From the NCBI GenBank assembly GCA_919902505.1, contig CAKKRE010000003.1, forward strand, positions 43,196 to 107,195: 64,000 nucleotides of DNA, written 5' to 3'. A program made the translations under genes and the position numbers. A model generated the notes under the pieces. The model was not told the DNA's origin. It worked only from the letters and a program-made list of their open reading frames with translations, and made no database searches. This DNA is from Nitrospiraceae bacterium. Its GTDB lineage: Bacteria; Nitrospirota; Nitrospiria; Nitrospirales; Nitrospiraceae. Shown one piece after another: positions 1 through 9,286 of this stretch. How positions within the stretch are numbered: position 1 is the first letter of the stretch; every line of letters starts with the position of its first letter.

Positions 1-1
1 C

Positions 2-601
2 ACGCTCGACCGCGAGGGGTTCCTGCGCAGCCTTCGACGGGCCAAGGCTTCGCTCGAAGAGGCCGCGGGCCAAGCCGTGCTCGGCTTCAGGGCCCCCAAC
101 TTTTCCCTCGACGACCGGTCTCCATGGGCCTATGACACACTGAACGAAACGGGATTCCTCTACGACTCCAGCCTGGTGACGGAAGGGCCGCGAACGGCCG
201 CGGAACAGTACGATTGCCTGCCACTCGGGGACCGCCGCCTGTTCGAATTTCCGCTCTACCGGCGGCGAATCGGTCCTCGCCACGGCATTCGTGTCATCGG
301 CGGGACCTATTTTCGCCTGCTCCCCCTCCCCGTGATCCTGCGGTTGATGGACGAGGCGATAGACAACGGATTCATCCCGGTAGTGTACCTGCACGCCGCC
401 GATGCCGACGATCGACCCAGCCCCGTCCGTTGGCACGAGATGCAGGGACTCCCCACGCTGACCCGAAGCCGATGGACAATCCATCAGACACAATGGACCT
501 TGGGCACCAAGGGAGTGGCCGAGAAACTCCGCGCCGTCCTCGAACGGTTTCCCAACCTGGGCCCCATGCGCAAGGCCCTGCCCCCGTCCGTGACGGCGTA
601 G
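2..601 (+). CDS. Polysaccharide deacetylase family protein, C-terminal part (XrtA-associated type)
   Basis: The frame is open from the first bases of the window, so the N-terminus lies to the left. Visible are about 199 residues. The motif GFRAPNFSLD near the left edge resembles the GYRAP-type motif of NodB-fold deacetylases linked to the XrtA/PEP-CTERM exopolysaccharide system, which remove N-acetyl groups from sugar polymers in the periplasm. Where relatives usually have LHPWE, this protein reads YLHAADADDRP, so the second motif is altered. The stop is 2 bases before the next ATG, so the two genes are very probably co-transcribed. Family assignment is from motif memory; the exact polymer is unknown. 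Confidence 0.75.
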   Translation, partial: TLDREGFLRSLRRAKASLEEAAGQAVLGFRAPNFSLDDRSPWAYDTLNETGFLYDSSLVTEGPRTAAEQYDCLPLGDRRLFEFPLYRRRIGPRHGIRVIGGTYFRLLPLPVILRLMDEAIDNGFIPVVYLHAADADDRPSPVRWHEMQGLPTLTRSRWTIHQTQWTLGTKGVAEKLRAVLERFPNLGPMRKALPPSVTA

Positions 602-603
602 AC

Positions 604-2361
604 ATGTACATCCTCGGCTTGGCCACAATGGGTGAAAGCGCCGCCGCCCTACTCAAGGACGGCCTGTTGATCGCCGCGGTGGAGGAAGAACGGTTCACGC
701 GCGTCAAACACGAGGGCTGTTTTCCGATCCGCGCCATCGCCTTCTGCCTCGCCCAAGCCGGTATCACCCTGGCCGAGATCGACCATGTGGCGGTCTATTG
801 GCAACCGTTCCGCATCGGCGTCCGCGCCAAGGCCCTGCTGACGACGGCCTTCACCCATCCAACCACCTTCGCCGGCAAGGTAGGCCGGATACTCGAAGAA
901 CTGTCGCCCGCCGGCGGCGGACAGTCGTCGGCCAGCCAAGGCAGTTGGGCGGAACTCTTCCTGGTGCGTCGGCTCCTCACGCGGCACTTCGGCCCCTCGG
1001 CCGCCATGATCCATTATCTCGATCACCATCGCTGCCACATGGCCAGCGCCTTCTTCGCTTCCCCCTTCGACGAGGCCACCATCATGGTGTTCGACGGCGC
1101 AGGCGAAGAGGCCGCCACCACCCTGGCGGTCGGCTCAGGCACGGCGTTGAGGGTGCTGAAGTCGATTCCCTGGCCTCATTCACTCGGTCATTTCTATTCG
1201 GCCATGACTGGCTTTCTGGGTTTCACCATGCTGGATGGCGAGTACAAAATGATGGGCCTTGCCCCATACGGCAAGCCGGAACACCTCCCCTTTATCCGCC
1301 GCAACCTACTCGTGACGGACAGGCCCGGCTCCTATCGCCTGAACCATGCGGCGCTCGATTACCACGCCGCACTTCGAGGTCGGTTTTCGCCCGCGCTCAC
1401 GGAGACCTTCGGGCAGCCAAGAGAGTGCGACGAATCTCCCTTCACGGAACGCCACCACCAGCTCGCGGCGAGCGCCCAAGCAGCCTTCGAAGATGTCGTC
1501 TTCGATTTGGCATCTTGGGCCTTCGAGCAGGGAGGCCGACGCACCAACCTCTCGCTGGCCGGAGGCTGCGGGCTGAACTGCTCCGCAAACGGTCGATTGC
1601 TGCGCGAGGGTCCATTCACGCAGCTGTACGTCCCGCCGGCTCCGCATGACGCAGGTTGCGCAGTCGGCGCGGCGCTGCTCCTCTATCACGAGACGTTAGG
1701 ACAACCGCGACGGTTCACCATGACCCATGCCGCCTATGGACCGGCCTATGGGGATCAGGATATCGACCGGGCGCTGCGCGCAGCCGGTATTCACACGCAG
1801 CCGATCGCCGACGAAGGAACGCTGCTCCGCAAGACGGTGGAGATCCTGACAGGCGGCGGCGTGGTGGGCTGGTTTCAGGGCGCGATGGAATTCGGCCCGC
1901 GCGCGCTGGGCTCCCGGTCGTTCCTGGCCGATCCGCGCAAGGATCAGATTCGGGACGCCCTCAATGTGAAGATCAAGAAGCGGGAACTCTTTCGACCGTT
2001 TGCTCCCTCAGTGAAGGAAGAAGCGGCGGCGGACTATTTCGAGGTAACCCAGCCCAGTCCGTTCATGAACCTCGCCGTGCCGGTCAGGCAAGACAAGCGC
2101 GCCATCATTCCCGCCGTCACCCACATCGACGGGTCGGCCCGGGTGCAGACCGTAAATCGGGCAAGCAATGCGCGTTACTGGAATCTCCTCGACCGCTTCG
2201 AAAAAGAAACCGGCATTCCGGTGCTCTTGAATACATCCTTCAATATCCAGGAACCGATTGTCTGTACCCCCGAACAGGCCCTGGCGACATTTGCACGAAG
2301 CGGCGTGGACGCCCTGGTGATCGGGAACTATTTTATCGATCGTGCCATGCTCCCTGCATGA
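604..2361 (+). CDS. Carbamoyltransferase, NodU/CmcH family
   Basis: Predicted 585-residue enzyme that would transfer a carbamoyl group from carbamoyl phosphate to a sugar hydroxyl (NodU/CmcH/TobZ family). The N-terminal half starts MYILGLATMGESAAALL and has the metal/ATP region DHHRCHMASAF followed by VFDGAGE. The C-terminal YrdC-like half has GGGVVGWFQGAMEFGPRALG and RELFRPFAPSV, both classic for the family. Length is normal. The start was placed at ATG 604 because the family begins at this sequence and it sits 2 bases after the preceding stop; the same frame is open far upstream but that part overlaps the deacetylase. Context suggests decoration of an exopolysaccharide. Confidence 0.9.
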   Translation: MYILGLATMGESAAALLKDGLLIAAVEEERFTRVKHEGCFPIRAIAFCLAQAGITLAEIDHVAVYWQPFRIGVRAKALLTTAFTHPTTFAGKVGRILEELSPAGGGQSSASQGSWAELFLVRRLLTRHFGPSAAMIHYLDHHRCHMASAFFASPFDEATIMVFDGAGEEAATTLAVGSGTALRVLKSIPWPHSLGHFYSAMTGFLGFTMLDGEYKMMGLAPYGKPEHLPFIRRNLLVTDRPGSYRLNHAALDYHAALRGRFSPALTETFGQPRECDESPFTERHHQLAASAQAAFEDVVFDLASWAFEQGGRRTNLSLAGGCGLNCSANGRLLREGPFTQLYVPPAPHDAGCAVGAALLLYHETLGQPRRFTMTHAAYGPAYGDQDIDRALRAAGIHTQPIADEGTLLRKTVEILTGGGVVGWFQGAMEFGPRALGSRSFLADPRKDQIRDALNVKIKKRELFRPFAPSVKEEAAADYFEVTQPSPFMNLAVPVRQDKRAIIPAVTHIDGSARVQTVNRASNARYWNLLDRFEKETGIPVLLNTSFNIQEPIVCTPEQALATFARSGVDALVIGNYFIDRAMLPA

Positions 2362-2869
2362 ATCCGATCTCCCTGCGACCGATCCACACAGTTGCCCTCC
2401 GGCTCGCTCAACCACACAAGCCCGGCAACACTGGAAGGGACGAAACCCATGGATGCCCTGCACACTTTGCTTTCTCTGAAGGGAACGCGTAGGGTAAGAG
2501 CGTACATCTCATTCTCACATGCCCTCTCATTTGCCTGCGGCCTGCCACCGCCGACAACGCTCGAAAGGCGGCTCCCCGTGCTGACGTGTCCACACAAAAT
2601 CCCGGGCGACTCAGGTGCCGCAACTGTCCTGTTGTCATCCCCTCGAATTCAGCCTCCGTTGCATCGAGTCTTTCCTTAGAAACCACCGGGCAATCTGGGC
2701 CAGGCATCCACGAGAAGCGGGACTCAGCGCGCAAGCCCTTCACATCGAAACTTGGACTTGCCGGGCAAGCAGCGCAAGGTAGAACGCGCAGGGGCCCGCC
2801 GGCGATTACCCGACAGAACCACTGACACGTACACAAGCGTTCGATCCGGTTACTACCTGGAGGTGTTGT
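2362..2869. other. Non-coding interval of about 500 bp
   Basis: No credible gene is visible. Open frames of 80-95 codons exist on both strands but have no family resemblance, no good ribosome binding site, and are rich in Arg/Pro/Ser as expected of shadow frames in GC-rich DNA. I found no convincing terminator or promoter. The right end carries the ribosome binding site (GGAGGT) of the following lipoprotein gene. Confidence 0.5.
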
Positions 2870-3358
2870 ATGAATGGAAGAACAGTTGCGCACAGTTCAC
2901 TCTGGGTACTGCTCATCAGCGGCTTTTTGGGCTGTGCCGGCGCGGGGCCATTTGTCACGCTGCCGAGCAGCGCTTTTTTTGAGACCGACGTAAAGGAGCG
3001 GGAGGCATTGCAGGTGGTGGGCCGCACCCAGGAAGCGCGGCGGGCGAATTGCCAACAGAACGCCAGCTGTGAGGAGGTGACGTACCTCAGGGGCTTGGTC
3101 GCGTTATTCGAGAACCGCGAGGATGCGATCCACGCCTTCCAAGAATTGCGCACCACCGTGCCAAACGGTCGCTATGCCGCCTCCAGCACTCGCTGGCTCA
3201 CCCTGCTGCAGGGCGGTCAGCCGGCATCCGTCAGGCACGAGCCGCTGTTCATGCAACTGAGACAGGAGATTCTCCATGGCCTGCTGGATCCGGACACCCT
3301 TGCCGCAAGCAGGAAATTGAAAGAGCAGGAACGGCGGATCGCGGAAGTGCGACCTTAA
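2870..3358 (+). CDS. Putative small lipoprotein, function unknown
   Basis: Encodes 162 residues. The N-terminus (MNGRTVAHSSLWVLLISGFLGC) is a short basic segment, a hydrophobic stretch and a Cys at about residue 22, resembling a lipobox although Phe-Leu-Gly-Cys is not the best consensus. The rest is hydrophilic, with an ARRANCQQNASCEEV segment holding two Cys and a helical region that looks like a TPR-type repeat (YLRGLVALFENREDAIHAF). A strong GGAGGT lies 7 bases before the ATG. It stands alone, downstream of the polysaccharide genes. Small outer-membrane lipoproteins are common beside export loci, but no specific role can be assigned. Confidence 0.7.
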   Translation: MNGRTVAHSSLWVLLISGFLGCAGAGPFVTLPSSAFFETDVKEREALQVVGRTQEARRANCQQNASCEEVTYLRGLVALFENREDAIHAFQELRTTVPNGRYAASSTRWLTLLQGGQPASVRHEPLFMQLRQEILHGLLDPDTLAASRKLKEQERRIAEVRP

Positions 3359-3460
3359 TCCTTCTGTGTCAGATCATACCAGGCAGCGGGGGAACAGGAG
3401 AATTCCAGCGGCACATGCAGAAGGGACGTACATTTCTTCGAAGGACTGACTGGCTCTGTT

Positions 3461-3536
3461 TGGAGGCGCCGGGCGGGTTCGAACCGCCGCATCGCAGTTT
3501 TGCAGACTGCTCCCTTAGCCACTTGGGTACGGCGCC
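3461..3536 (-). tRNA. tRNA-Cys (anticodon GCA)
   Basis: On the minus strand the 7-bp acceptor stem GGCGCCG pairs perfectly with CGGCGCC. The anticodon loop is CTGCAAA, giving anticodon GCA (Cys), the T-loop is TTCGAAC, and the discriminator U is followed by an encoded CCA (3461-3463). Total length is 76 nt with a normal cloverleaf. It lies alone between a lipoprotein gene and ispG. Confidence 0.97.
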
Positions 3537-3638
3537 ACGGATCGGATTATAGAAGGGGGAGCTTCAGGAACTCAACCGGCAAGAGCAGCGAAACGCAGGA
3601 ATATTCTGAACATGGTCCGCCCGAACAAAATCTGTTGT

Positions 3639-4844
3639 TTAGCGTTTCGTCGGCAGCACGGGAATATCGCGGACGATAGTCGAATGTTCATCCGGGGCAT
3701 GACCGATCAGCTCCCACCCAGGCTCCGCCTGCCCATCGGAAGCACCAGTCGTTTCGTGAGACACACCGGCCGCTTCGGCTTCTTTTTCTTTGGCCAATAG
3801 TTCGACTTCGTGAATCAGCGTGTCCATGAGTTCTTCAATGGGCACCTTTCGCATCAGCTTGCCCTTTTTGAAGAGAATGCCTTTGCCTTCTCCACCGGCA
3901 ATGCCGATATCCGCTTCTTTACCTTCCCCGATGCCGTTCACGACACAGCCAAGCACGGAGACGTTCAGCGGCGTCTTAATATGGCCAAGCTTCTTTTCCA
4001 GCTCATTCGCCATGCGCACCACATCGATCTCAACCCGGCCGCAGGTCGGGCAGGCAATGACATTGATGCCGCGATGGCGCAACTCCAGCGACTTGAGAAT
4101 CTCGAACCCGACTTTGACTTCCTCCACCGGATCAGCCGCCAATGAGACTCGGAGGGTGTCACCGATACCTTGCGACAAGAGCCAGCCGAGGCCGATCGCG
4201 GACTTCACCGCGCCCGTCATGGCCGTACCGGCTTCTGTGATTCCGATATGCAGGGGATAATTGGACTGGGTGGAGAACAAATAGTAGGCGTCGATGGCAT
4301 GGTGCACGTCGGAGGCCTTGAGCGACACCTTCATATTGGTGAAGCCCTCGTCTTCCAACGCATGGACGGCATTCAATGCCGACTCAGACAGGGCTTCGGG
4401 AGAAGGCCAACCATACTTGTCCAATAGCGGGCGTTCCAGCGAGCCGCCATTGACCCCCACACGCAAGGGAATGCCCCGCTCATTGACAGCCTTGATGACT
4501 TCCTGCACCTTCCACCAAGCGCCGATGTTGCCGGGATTGATGCGGACACAATCGACGACTTCGGCCGCCTTAAGGGCGAGGCGATGGTCGAAGTGAATGT
4601 CGGCGATCAGCGGAACCGTCATCGCGGCTTTGATCTGAGGAAGGGCAGCTGCCGCCGCCTCATCAGGAACGGCGACCCGGATGATTTCACATCCGGCCTC
4701 CTCCAGCTGACGGATTTGAGCCACCGTGGCGTTCACATCGCGCGTATCTGTCGAACACATCGACTGGACTGAAATCGGCGCATCTCCGCCGATCTTGACC
4801 GATCCCGCCTGAATCTGCCGCGTCTTTTTTCTCGTGATATGCAT
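3639..4844 (-). CDS. ispG: 4-hydroxy-3-methylbut-2-en-1-yl diphosphate synthase
   Basis: Penultimate enzyme of the MEP isoprenoid pathway (GcpE), a [4Fe-4S] enzyme turning MEcPP into HMBPP with ferredoxin or flavodoxin electrons. 401 residues, the usual bacterial two-domain form. An N-terminal TIM barrel carries VRINPGNIG near residue 100. The C-terminal cluster domain has CPTCGR (C265, C268) and LGCVVNGIGE (C300, E307), the three Cys and Glu expected as cluster ligands. dxs lies just upstream in transcription with a 44-bp gap, so the two are probably one unit. ispH is 15 kb away. The last 60 residues are charged and not part of the core fold. Confidence 0.97.
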   Translation of the reverse strand: MHITRKKTRQIQAGSVKIGGDAPISVQSMCSTDTRDVNATVAQIRQLEEAGCEIIRVAVPDEAAAAALPQIKAAMTVPLIADIHFDHRLALKAAEVVDCVRINPGNIGAWWKVQEVIKAVNERGIPLRVGVNGGSLERPLLDKYGWPSPEALSESALNAVHALEDEGFTNMKVSLKASDVHHAIDAYYLFSTQSNYPLHIGITEAGTAMTGAVKSAIGLGWLLSQGIGDTLRVSLAADPVEEVKVGFEILKSLELRHRGINVIACPTCGRVEIDVVRMANELEKKLGHIKTPLNVSVLGCVVNGIGEGKEADIGIAGGEGKGILFKKGKLMRKVPIEELMDTLIHEVELLAKEKEAEAAGVSHETTGASDGQAEPGWELIGHAPDEHSTIVRDIPVLPTKR

Positions 4845-4888
4845 CAGCTTCTCAGCGTATGTCCTGTTTCGGTGCGCCCCGACGTCAA

Positions 4889-6835
4889 CTAGCTGCCCTG
4901 CTCATCGCCGTGCGGCAAACTCCCCACCAGCGACGCCAACCGGGCGGCATCATCCGTGGCTACACTGGCCCCGAACAACGCCTTCACGTTGCTATAAATT
5001 CCGTCGGCCGTCAGGCCATACCGTTCGCGCAGCAAGTCTTGCGGACCCTGCTCGATGTACCAATCGGGAAGGCCGATCATCTTCGTTCTGAGATTCGTGA
5101 TACCTTCTTCGGACAGGGCTTCCAAAACGGCGGAACCGAATCCACCCATCTTGCAGCCTTCTTCGACGGTCACCAGGCAGCGCACGTTCTTCGCCGTCTT
5201 GATGATCAGCTCCGTGTCCAGGGGCTTCACGAAACGGGCGTTGACCACCGCGGCGGAGATCCCCTCCTGCGCCAACCGTTCGGCCGCCTTCATGGCGGGC
5301 CAGACGGTGACTCCGATCGCCACAATCGCCACATCCGTGCCTTCCCGCAACAACTCGCCCTTGCCGATCGGCAACGCCGTCGGTTCGGGATCCATCGGCA
5401 CCCCGAGACTCACGCCGCGCGCGTACCGCACCGAGGCGGGCCCATCATGCGTCACACAGGTCTTCATCATGTGCTGCAGCTCGTTTTCGTCCTTCGGTGC
5501 CGCCACCACCATGTTCGGGACATGGCGCAAAAAGGCAAAATCGAATGCGCCGTGGTGTGTCGTGCCATCCTCGGCCACCAGGCCGCCCCGGTCGATGCAG
5601 AAGGTCACCGGTAAATTCTGGGTGGCCACATCGTGCACCACCTGATCATAGGCCCGCTGCAAGAATGTGGAATAGAGCGCGACCACCGGCTTCATGCCCT
5701 GCGTCGCCATACCGGCGGCAAAGGTGACGGCATGTTGCTCGGCGATACCCACGTCATAAATCCGATCCGGGAACACCTTCTCAAACGCATTGAGACCCGT
5801 GCCTTCGCACATGGCGGCGGTAATGGCCACGATCCGCTTGTCCTGATGAGCGACTTTGATCAGCGCATCGATCGCCATACTCGTATAGCTGGGGCGCGAT
5901 GCTTTCTTGGCAGGCACACCCGTTTCACGCACGAAGGGCGGACAGGCATGGAACCAGACCGGATTATCCATCGCCGCCTGATAGCCCAAGCCCTTCTTCG
6001 TGATCACATGCAGCAGGACCGGGCCCTTCATTTTCAGCACGTTCTCCAAGGTCGGCAGCAGGTGCTCGAAATTATGCCCATCGATCGGTCCGGCGTACTG
6101 GAAGCCCAACTCCTCAAACAACAGACCCGGAAGAATCGCCCCCTTGGCCAATTCCTCAGCCCGTCGGGCGATTTTCTGCACCTCAAGGCCGATGTGGGGA
6201 ATCTTCCGCAGGAGTTGGCCGGTTTCTTCCCGCATACGCGCGTAGAATTCGCCGGTGAAGGTCCGGTTCAGGTAGGCCGAAATCGCCCCGACGTTCTTCG
6301 AGATGGACATCTGGTTGTCGTTCAGGACGACGATGAAATCCTTGTTGGTGCCGCCGGCATGGTGCAACCCTTCGAGGGTCATCCCGGCCGTCATGGCGCC
6401 GTCACCGACCACGCAGACGACTTTGTGTTTTTCGTTCCGCTGCTCGCGCGCCTCCACCATGCCGAATGCGGCGGAGACTCCGGTGCCGGCATGCCCGGCA
6501 TTGAAGGTATCGTAGACACTCTCTTCACGCTTACAGAACCCGCTCAACCCGCCGTACTGCCGGAGCGTATGGAACTGCTCCCGGCGTCCGGTCAGCAGTT
6601 TGTGGGTATAGGCCTGATTGCTGGTATCCCACACAATCTTGTCTTTCGGCGTATCCAGGAGATATTGCAGCGCGACCGTCAGCTCCACCACACCCAGATT
6701 GGAGGCCAGGTGCCCGCCGACATTCGAAACCACCGTCAGGATCTGCTCACGGATCTCCTGGCACAGTTCCGGAAACTGCTCAGGGGAGAGGCGTTTCAAA
6801 TCAACGGGACTGTGGATATTTTTCAGCAGAGACAT
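4889..6835 (-). CDS. dxs: 1-deoxy-D-xylulose-5-phosphate synthase
   Basis: First enzyme of the MEP pathway: thiamin-diphosphate-dependent condensation of pyruvate and glyceraldehyde-3-phosphate. 648 residues, slightly longer than E. coli Dxs. The TPP motif runs from GDGAMTAGM (144) to NDNQMSIS (172). The central segment has GIAEQHAVTFAAGMA and CIDRGGLVAEDGTTHHGAFD, both typical of Dxs. The start has a strong SD (AAGGAG). Unusual: the conserved WDVGHQAYPHK segment reads WDTSNQAYTHK (residues 69-79), so the His of the GHQ motif is replaced by Asn. All other hallmarks are intact, so the Dxs assignment stands. Confidence 0.97.
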   Translation of the reverse strand: MSLLKNIHSPVDLKRLSPEQFPELCQEIREQILTVVSNVGGHLASNLGVVELTVALQYLLDTPKDKIVWDTSNQAYTHKLLTGRREQFHTLRQYGGLSGFCKREESVYDTFNAGHAGTGVSAAFGMVEAREQRNEKHKVVCVVGDGAMTAGMTLEGLHHAGGTNKDFIVVLNDNQMSISKNVGAISAYLNRTFTGEFYARMREETGQLLRKIPHIGLEVQKIARRAEELAKGAILPGLLFEELGFQYAGPIDGHNFEHLLPTLENVLKMKGPVLLHVITKKGLGYQAAMDNPVWFHACPPFVRETGVPAKKASRPSYTSMAIDALIKVAHQDKRIVAITAAMCEGTGLNAFEKVFPDRIYDVGIAEQHAVTFAAGMATQGMKPVVALYSTFLQRAYDQVVHDVATQNLPVTFCIDRGGLVAEDGTTHHGAFDFAFLRHVPNMVVAAPKDENELQHMMKTCVTHDGPASVRYARGVSLGVPMDPEPTALPIGKGELLREGTDVAIVAIGVTVWPAMKAAERLAQEGISAAVVNARFVKPLDTELIIKTAKNVRCLVTVEEGCKMGGFGSAVLEALSEEGITNLRTKMIGLPDWYIEQGPQDLLRERYGLTADGIYSNVKALFGASVATDDAARLASLVGSLPHGDEQGS

Positions 6836-7017
6836 TGCACAATCTCCTTGTCAAATGATGACAATTGGGCGCAGGCATTCATTCAGTGGGAACAAGTCGT
6901 ATAGAGAAGGTCGCGACGAAGCAGCGAAGAAGTTTCGTACAATCGGCTCATCCTCACATATGACACTGCCTGTGTCAAGATTTCGCCTTCCCCCGCACCA
7001 AAAACTTCGCACTCGGA

Positions 7018-8046
7018 CTATGACCGGAACCGGTAGGTGAGGACGGTGGAGAGGGTAAAATCCGCCGCACTCCCGGTGATGAAATCCAGATTCTCCACTC
7101 CATACAGCTGCCAGAGCAGACCGGGAAGGATTCGATAACTCACCCCCAGCACCGACTCCGTCACGCCCTTATCCAGCACTTGCGTTCCCGTCCCATGAAA
7201 CGGCGGAGAATAATAATCGAACTGTGCCGTGATCGAAAAGTTTTCCGTCCAGAGATATTCCACGGCGGCCAACCCGCTCACCACCGGCTGGAGCCCCAAC
7301 CCGGCTATCCGTCCCGTGGGAAATACCCCGTTAAGATTCGCGTACAGGATCCAGTTACCCGCGAACTTCTTATCCAGCGCCAAGCCGATGCCGGCATCAG
7401 GATGCCCGCTGCCGAACATTTCGCCGGTGTCTCCGGTCGGAGCCTTGACCCCGACCCGGACTGACAGGGCTGGAAGGCTCGAGGTTTCTTTGAGAATCTG
7501 GTACTTGCCGTAAAACGAGATGTCTCCCAATCCAGTCGCGCCTTCGGATCCCTGAAACAGCGTGCGGGCACCGTTCGCAATATTAAACGCGTACCCGGTC
7601 TCTCGCTGAGCCTTGCGCGGCGGCGCCACGCCGGTCGTGCCTCGTTCCACCCCGATGATCGCCCCCTCCATGAAACCACGGTACCGATGATAGCCGGGAA
7701 TCTCCGCGCCCAGCTCTAGGCGATCCGTGAGGCCATACCGAAGAAAGAGTCCGGTTCGCACCGTTTCGAACTTCATCGAGACGTCAGCTTGCTCCTCCTG
7801 GTCCCTGGCAATACTGGCCGTATTCGCCACCTCCAGGCGCACATCGAAATCACCCTTGCGAAGCACTGTCGCCCGCTCGCCCGGCATGGCCAGGACCAGT
7901 TGATCCAGCGCTTGAAAGTTTCTGACTGGAAACGGACCGAAGCCTTCCGCTCCGGCAGCACGCGGAAGGACGCTCAGGAGCGCAAAGAGGCAAAAACAAT
8001 GAATGGTGTACCGCAAGAGCAACCCCGGCCGTTCACTCACCGGCAC
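7018..8046 (-). CDS. DUF3187-like outer-membrane beta-barrel protein
   Basis: 342 residues. A signal peptide is likely (hydrophobic segment HCFCLFALLSVLP then RAAGAEG, cleavage near residue 33). The mature start GPFPVRNFQALDQLVL followed by repeated amphipathic strands (FETVRTGLFLRYGLTDRLELGA and similar) and a C-terminal TVLTYRFRS indicates an outer-membrane beta-barrel. The opening resembles the DUF3187 family. It begins with GTG directly after the stop of the Omp85-like gene (TAAGTG), so it is translationally linked as the last gene of the Mla operon. Role unknown; lipid or hydrophobic-substrate passage is suggested only by position. DUF assignment is from memory. Confidence 0.75.
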   Translation of the reverse strand: MPVSERPGLLLRYTIHCFCLFALLSVLPRAAGAEGFGPFPVRNFQALDQLVLAMPGERATVLRKGDFDVRLEVANTASIARDQEEQADVSMKFETVRTGLFLRYGLTDRLELGAEIPGYHRYRGFMEGAIIGVERGTTGVAPPRKAQRETGYAFNIANGARTLFQGSEGATGLGDISFYGKYQILKETSSLPALSVRVGVKAPTGDTGEMFGSGHPDAGIGLALDKKFAGNWILYANLNGVFPTGRIAGLGLQPVVSGLAAVEYLWTENFSITAQFDYYSPPFHGTGTQVLDKGVTESVLGVSYRILPGLLWQLYGVENLDFITGSAADFTLSTVLTYRFRS

Positions 8047-9252
8047 TTAGTAAGGAAAGTCTAACCCCGCGAAGACCGCTCCACCCTCGCGACTGTACCC
8101 GTAATCTACCCGGCCGACGACATTGGGACGAACGATGGCGCGAAACCCCAGCCCCGGCGTCATCCGGTAATCTTGAAAGCTGACGTCTTTGAACGAGTTG
8201 AAGACCTGCCCCGTGTCGAGAAACGGCGCCACCTCGAAATCCGCAGTCACCCCGGCCAGTTTCGTCCTCAAGATGTGAATTCGCTCTTCGATGCTGAAGG
8301 CAATCAGATGTTTGTCGATGTACCGGTCCAACCCGAACCCGCGCAGATTGTTCTGCCCCCCGAGCGAGGACTGTTCGAAAAACGGTACCTGGGACCCGAT
8401 GGTCGCCTGCAAGTCGGCACGGACGACCAGAATGGCGCGCTTGGACTCGCTGGGGAACAATTTCTTGACTTCGAGTTCGTATCGCGAATAGACCGGGTGG
8501 TCGCCGTTTTTCACATTTTGATTCAGTTCGGCATAGGCGGTGATGGCCACGCCGTCGGTCGGGGAGACCAAGCTGTCACGGGTATCGTAATAAAACGAGG
8601 CGCGGTGGCCCACGATGATGGACTCGCCTTGAATACCGTCAACCGTGGGGAATTGTTCGACCGAAAAGGGCAGATCGATCGCTCCTCGCTGGAGCTGCAC
8701 CTGCCGGACCCGCTGCCCGACAGAAATCTGCGTCACTTCATTCGCGTAGAGACCGAGCCGCCAGTAGGCGCGCGCTTCCCTGGCCGTATAGTTGGACTCG
8801 GCGGCCTGGGTCGTCGCCTGGCCGAGGCCGAAAAACCGTGAGGTCGCGTTCTTAAAAAAGGTGCCGCCGAAATTGAGCGAATATTGCCCGTTTCCGAATG
8901 CCGGATCGACATAATCGAACAACACCTTGCGTTCGATCCGTTCGGTCAACGAGGCGATGAATCGCATCTGTCGTCCACCCGGATCGTACTTGAACAGATT
9001 GAAGACCCCGCGTGTCCCCACGATGGAGTTCTGAATGAGCATGGGCGCCATCAGATACTTCAGCTCTCCGTCCGGATCCGCAATCAGGATCGGCGCGATC
9101 AAGCCGGCGTCGTTGCCGTCGTTCCGGCTGGTCGAGACGGAGGGAACCGGGAAAATCTGTGTGTCGGCCCCTGCCGGAGCCGGAAGGCTCAGGAGCAGAA
9201 GGCCGGCCAGCGCCAGACAGCTTCGAATCGACGACAAATAATGACACTGCAT
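8047..9252 (-). CDS. Omp85/BamA-superfamily barrel protein without POTRA domains
   Basis: 401 residues with an N-terminal signal peptide (LALAGLLLLSLPAPAGA, cleavage about residue 29). The C-terminal half has the Omp85 hallmark loop-6 motif in FFEQSSLGGQNNLRGFGLDRY, the FYYDTRDS segment and an aromatic C-terminal strand (FAGLDFPY). After the signal there is room only for a barrel of about 16 strands; no POTRA domain is visible, unlike BamA or TamA. It sits between mlaC (34 bp upstream) and a DUF3187-like barrel in an MCE transport operon. I infer an outer-membrane partner of the Mla system rather than a general assembly factor; mlaA is absent here. Confidence 0.85.
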   Translation of the reverse strand: MQCHYLSSIRSCLALAGLLLLSLPAPAGADTQIFPVPSVSTSRNDGNDAGLIAPILIADPDGELKYLMAPMLIQNSIVGTRGVFNLFKYDPGGRQMRFIASLTERIERKVLFDYVDPAFGNGQYSLNFGGTFFKNATSRFFGLGQATTQAAESNYTAREARAYWRLGLYANEVTQISVGQRVRQVQLQRGAIDLPFSVEQFPTVDGIQGESIIVGHRASFYYDTRDSLVSPTDGVAITAYAELNQNVKNGDHPVYSRYELEVKKLFPSESKRAILVVRADLQATIGSQVPFFEQSSLGGQNNLRGFGLDRYIDKHLIAFSIEERIHILRTKLAGVTADFEVAPFLDTGQVFNSFKDVSFQDYRMTPGLGFRAIVRPNVVGRVDYGYSREGGAVFAGLDFPY

Positions 9253-9286
9253 GGCGCTCGCCGGAATCGCTCGCTTCCTACCGGAC

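Noticed and set aside
214..603. N-terminal extension of the carbamoyltransferase frame
   Set aside because: The extra 130 residues are Pro/Arg-rich shadow sequence overlapping the deacetylase gene; the family begins at ATG 604.
5633..6904. 423-codon open frame opposite dxs
   Set aside because: Antisense shadow of dxs, with no SD and no recognisable domain.
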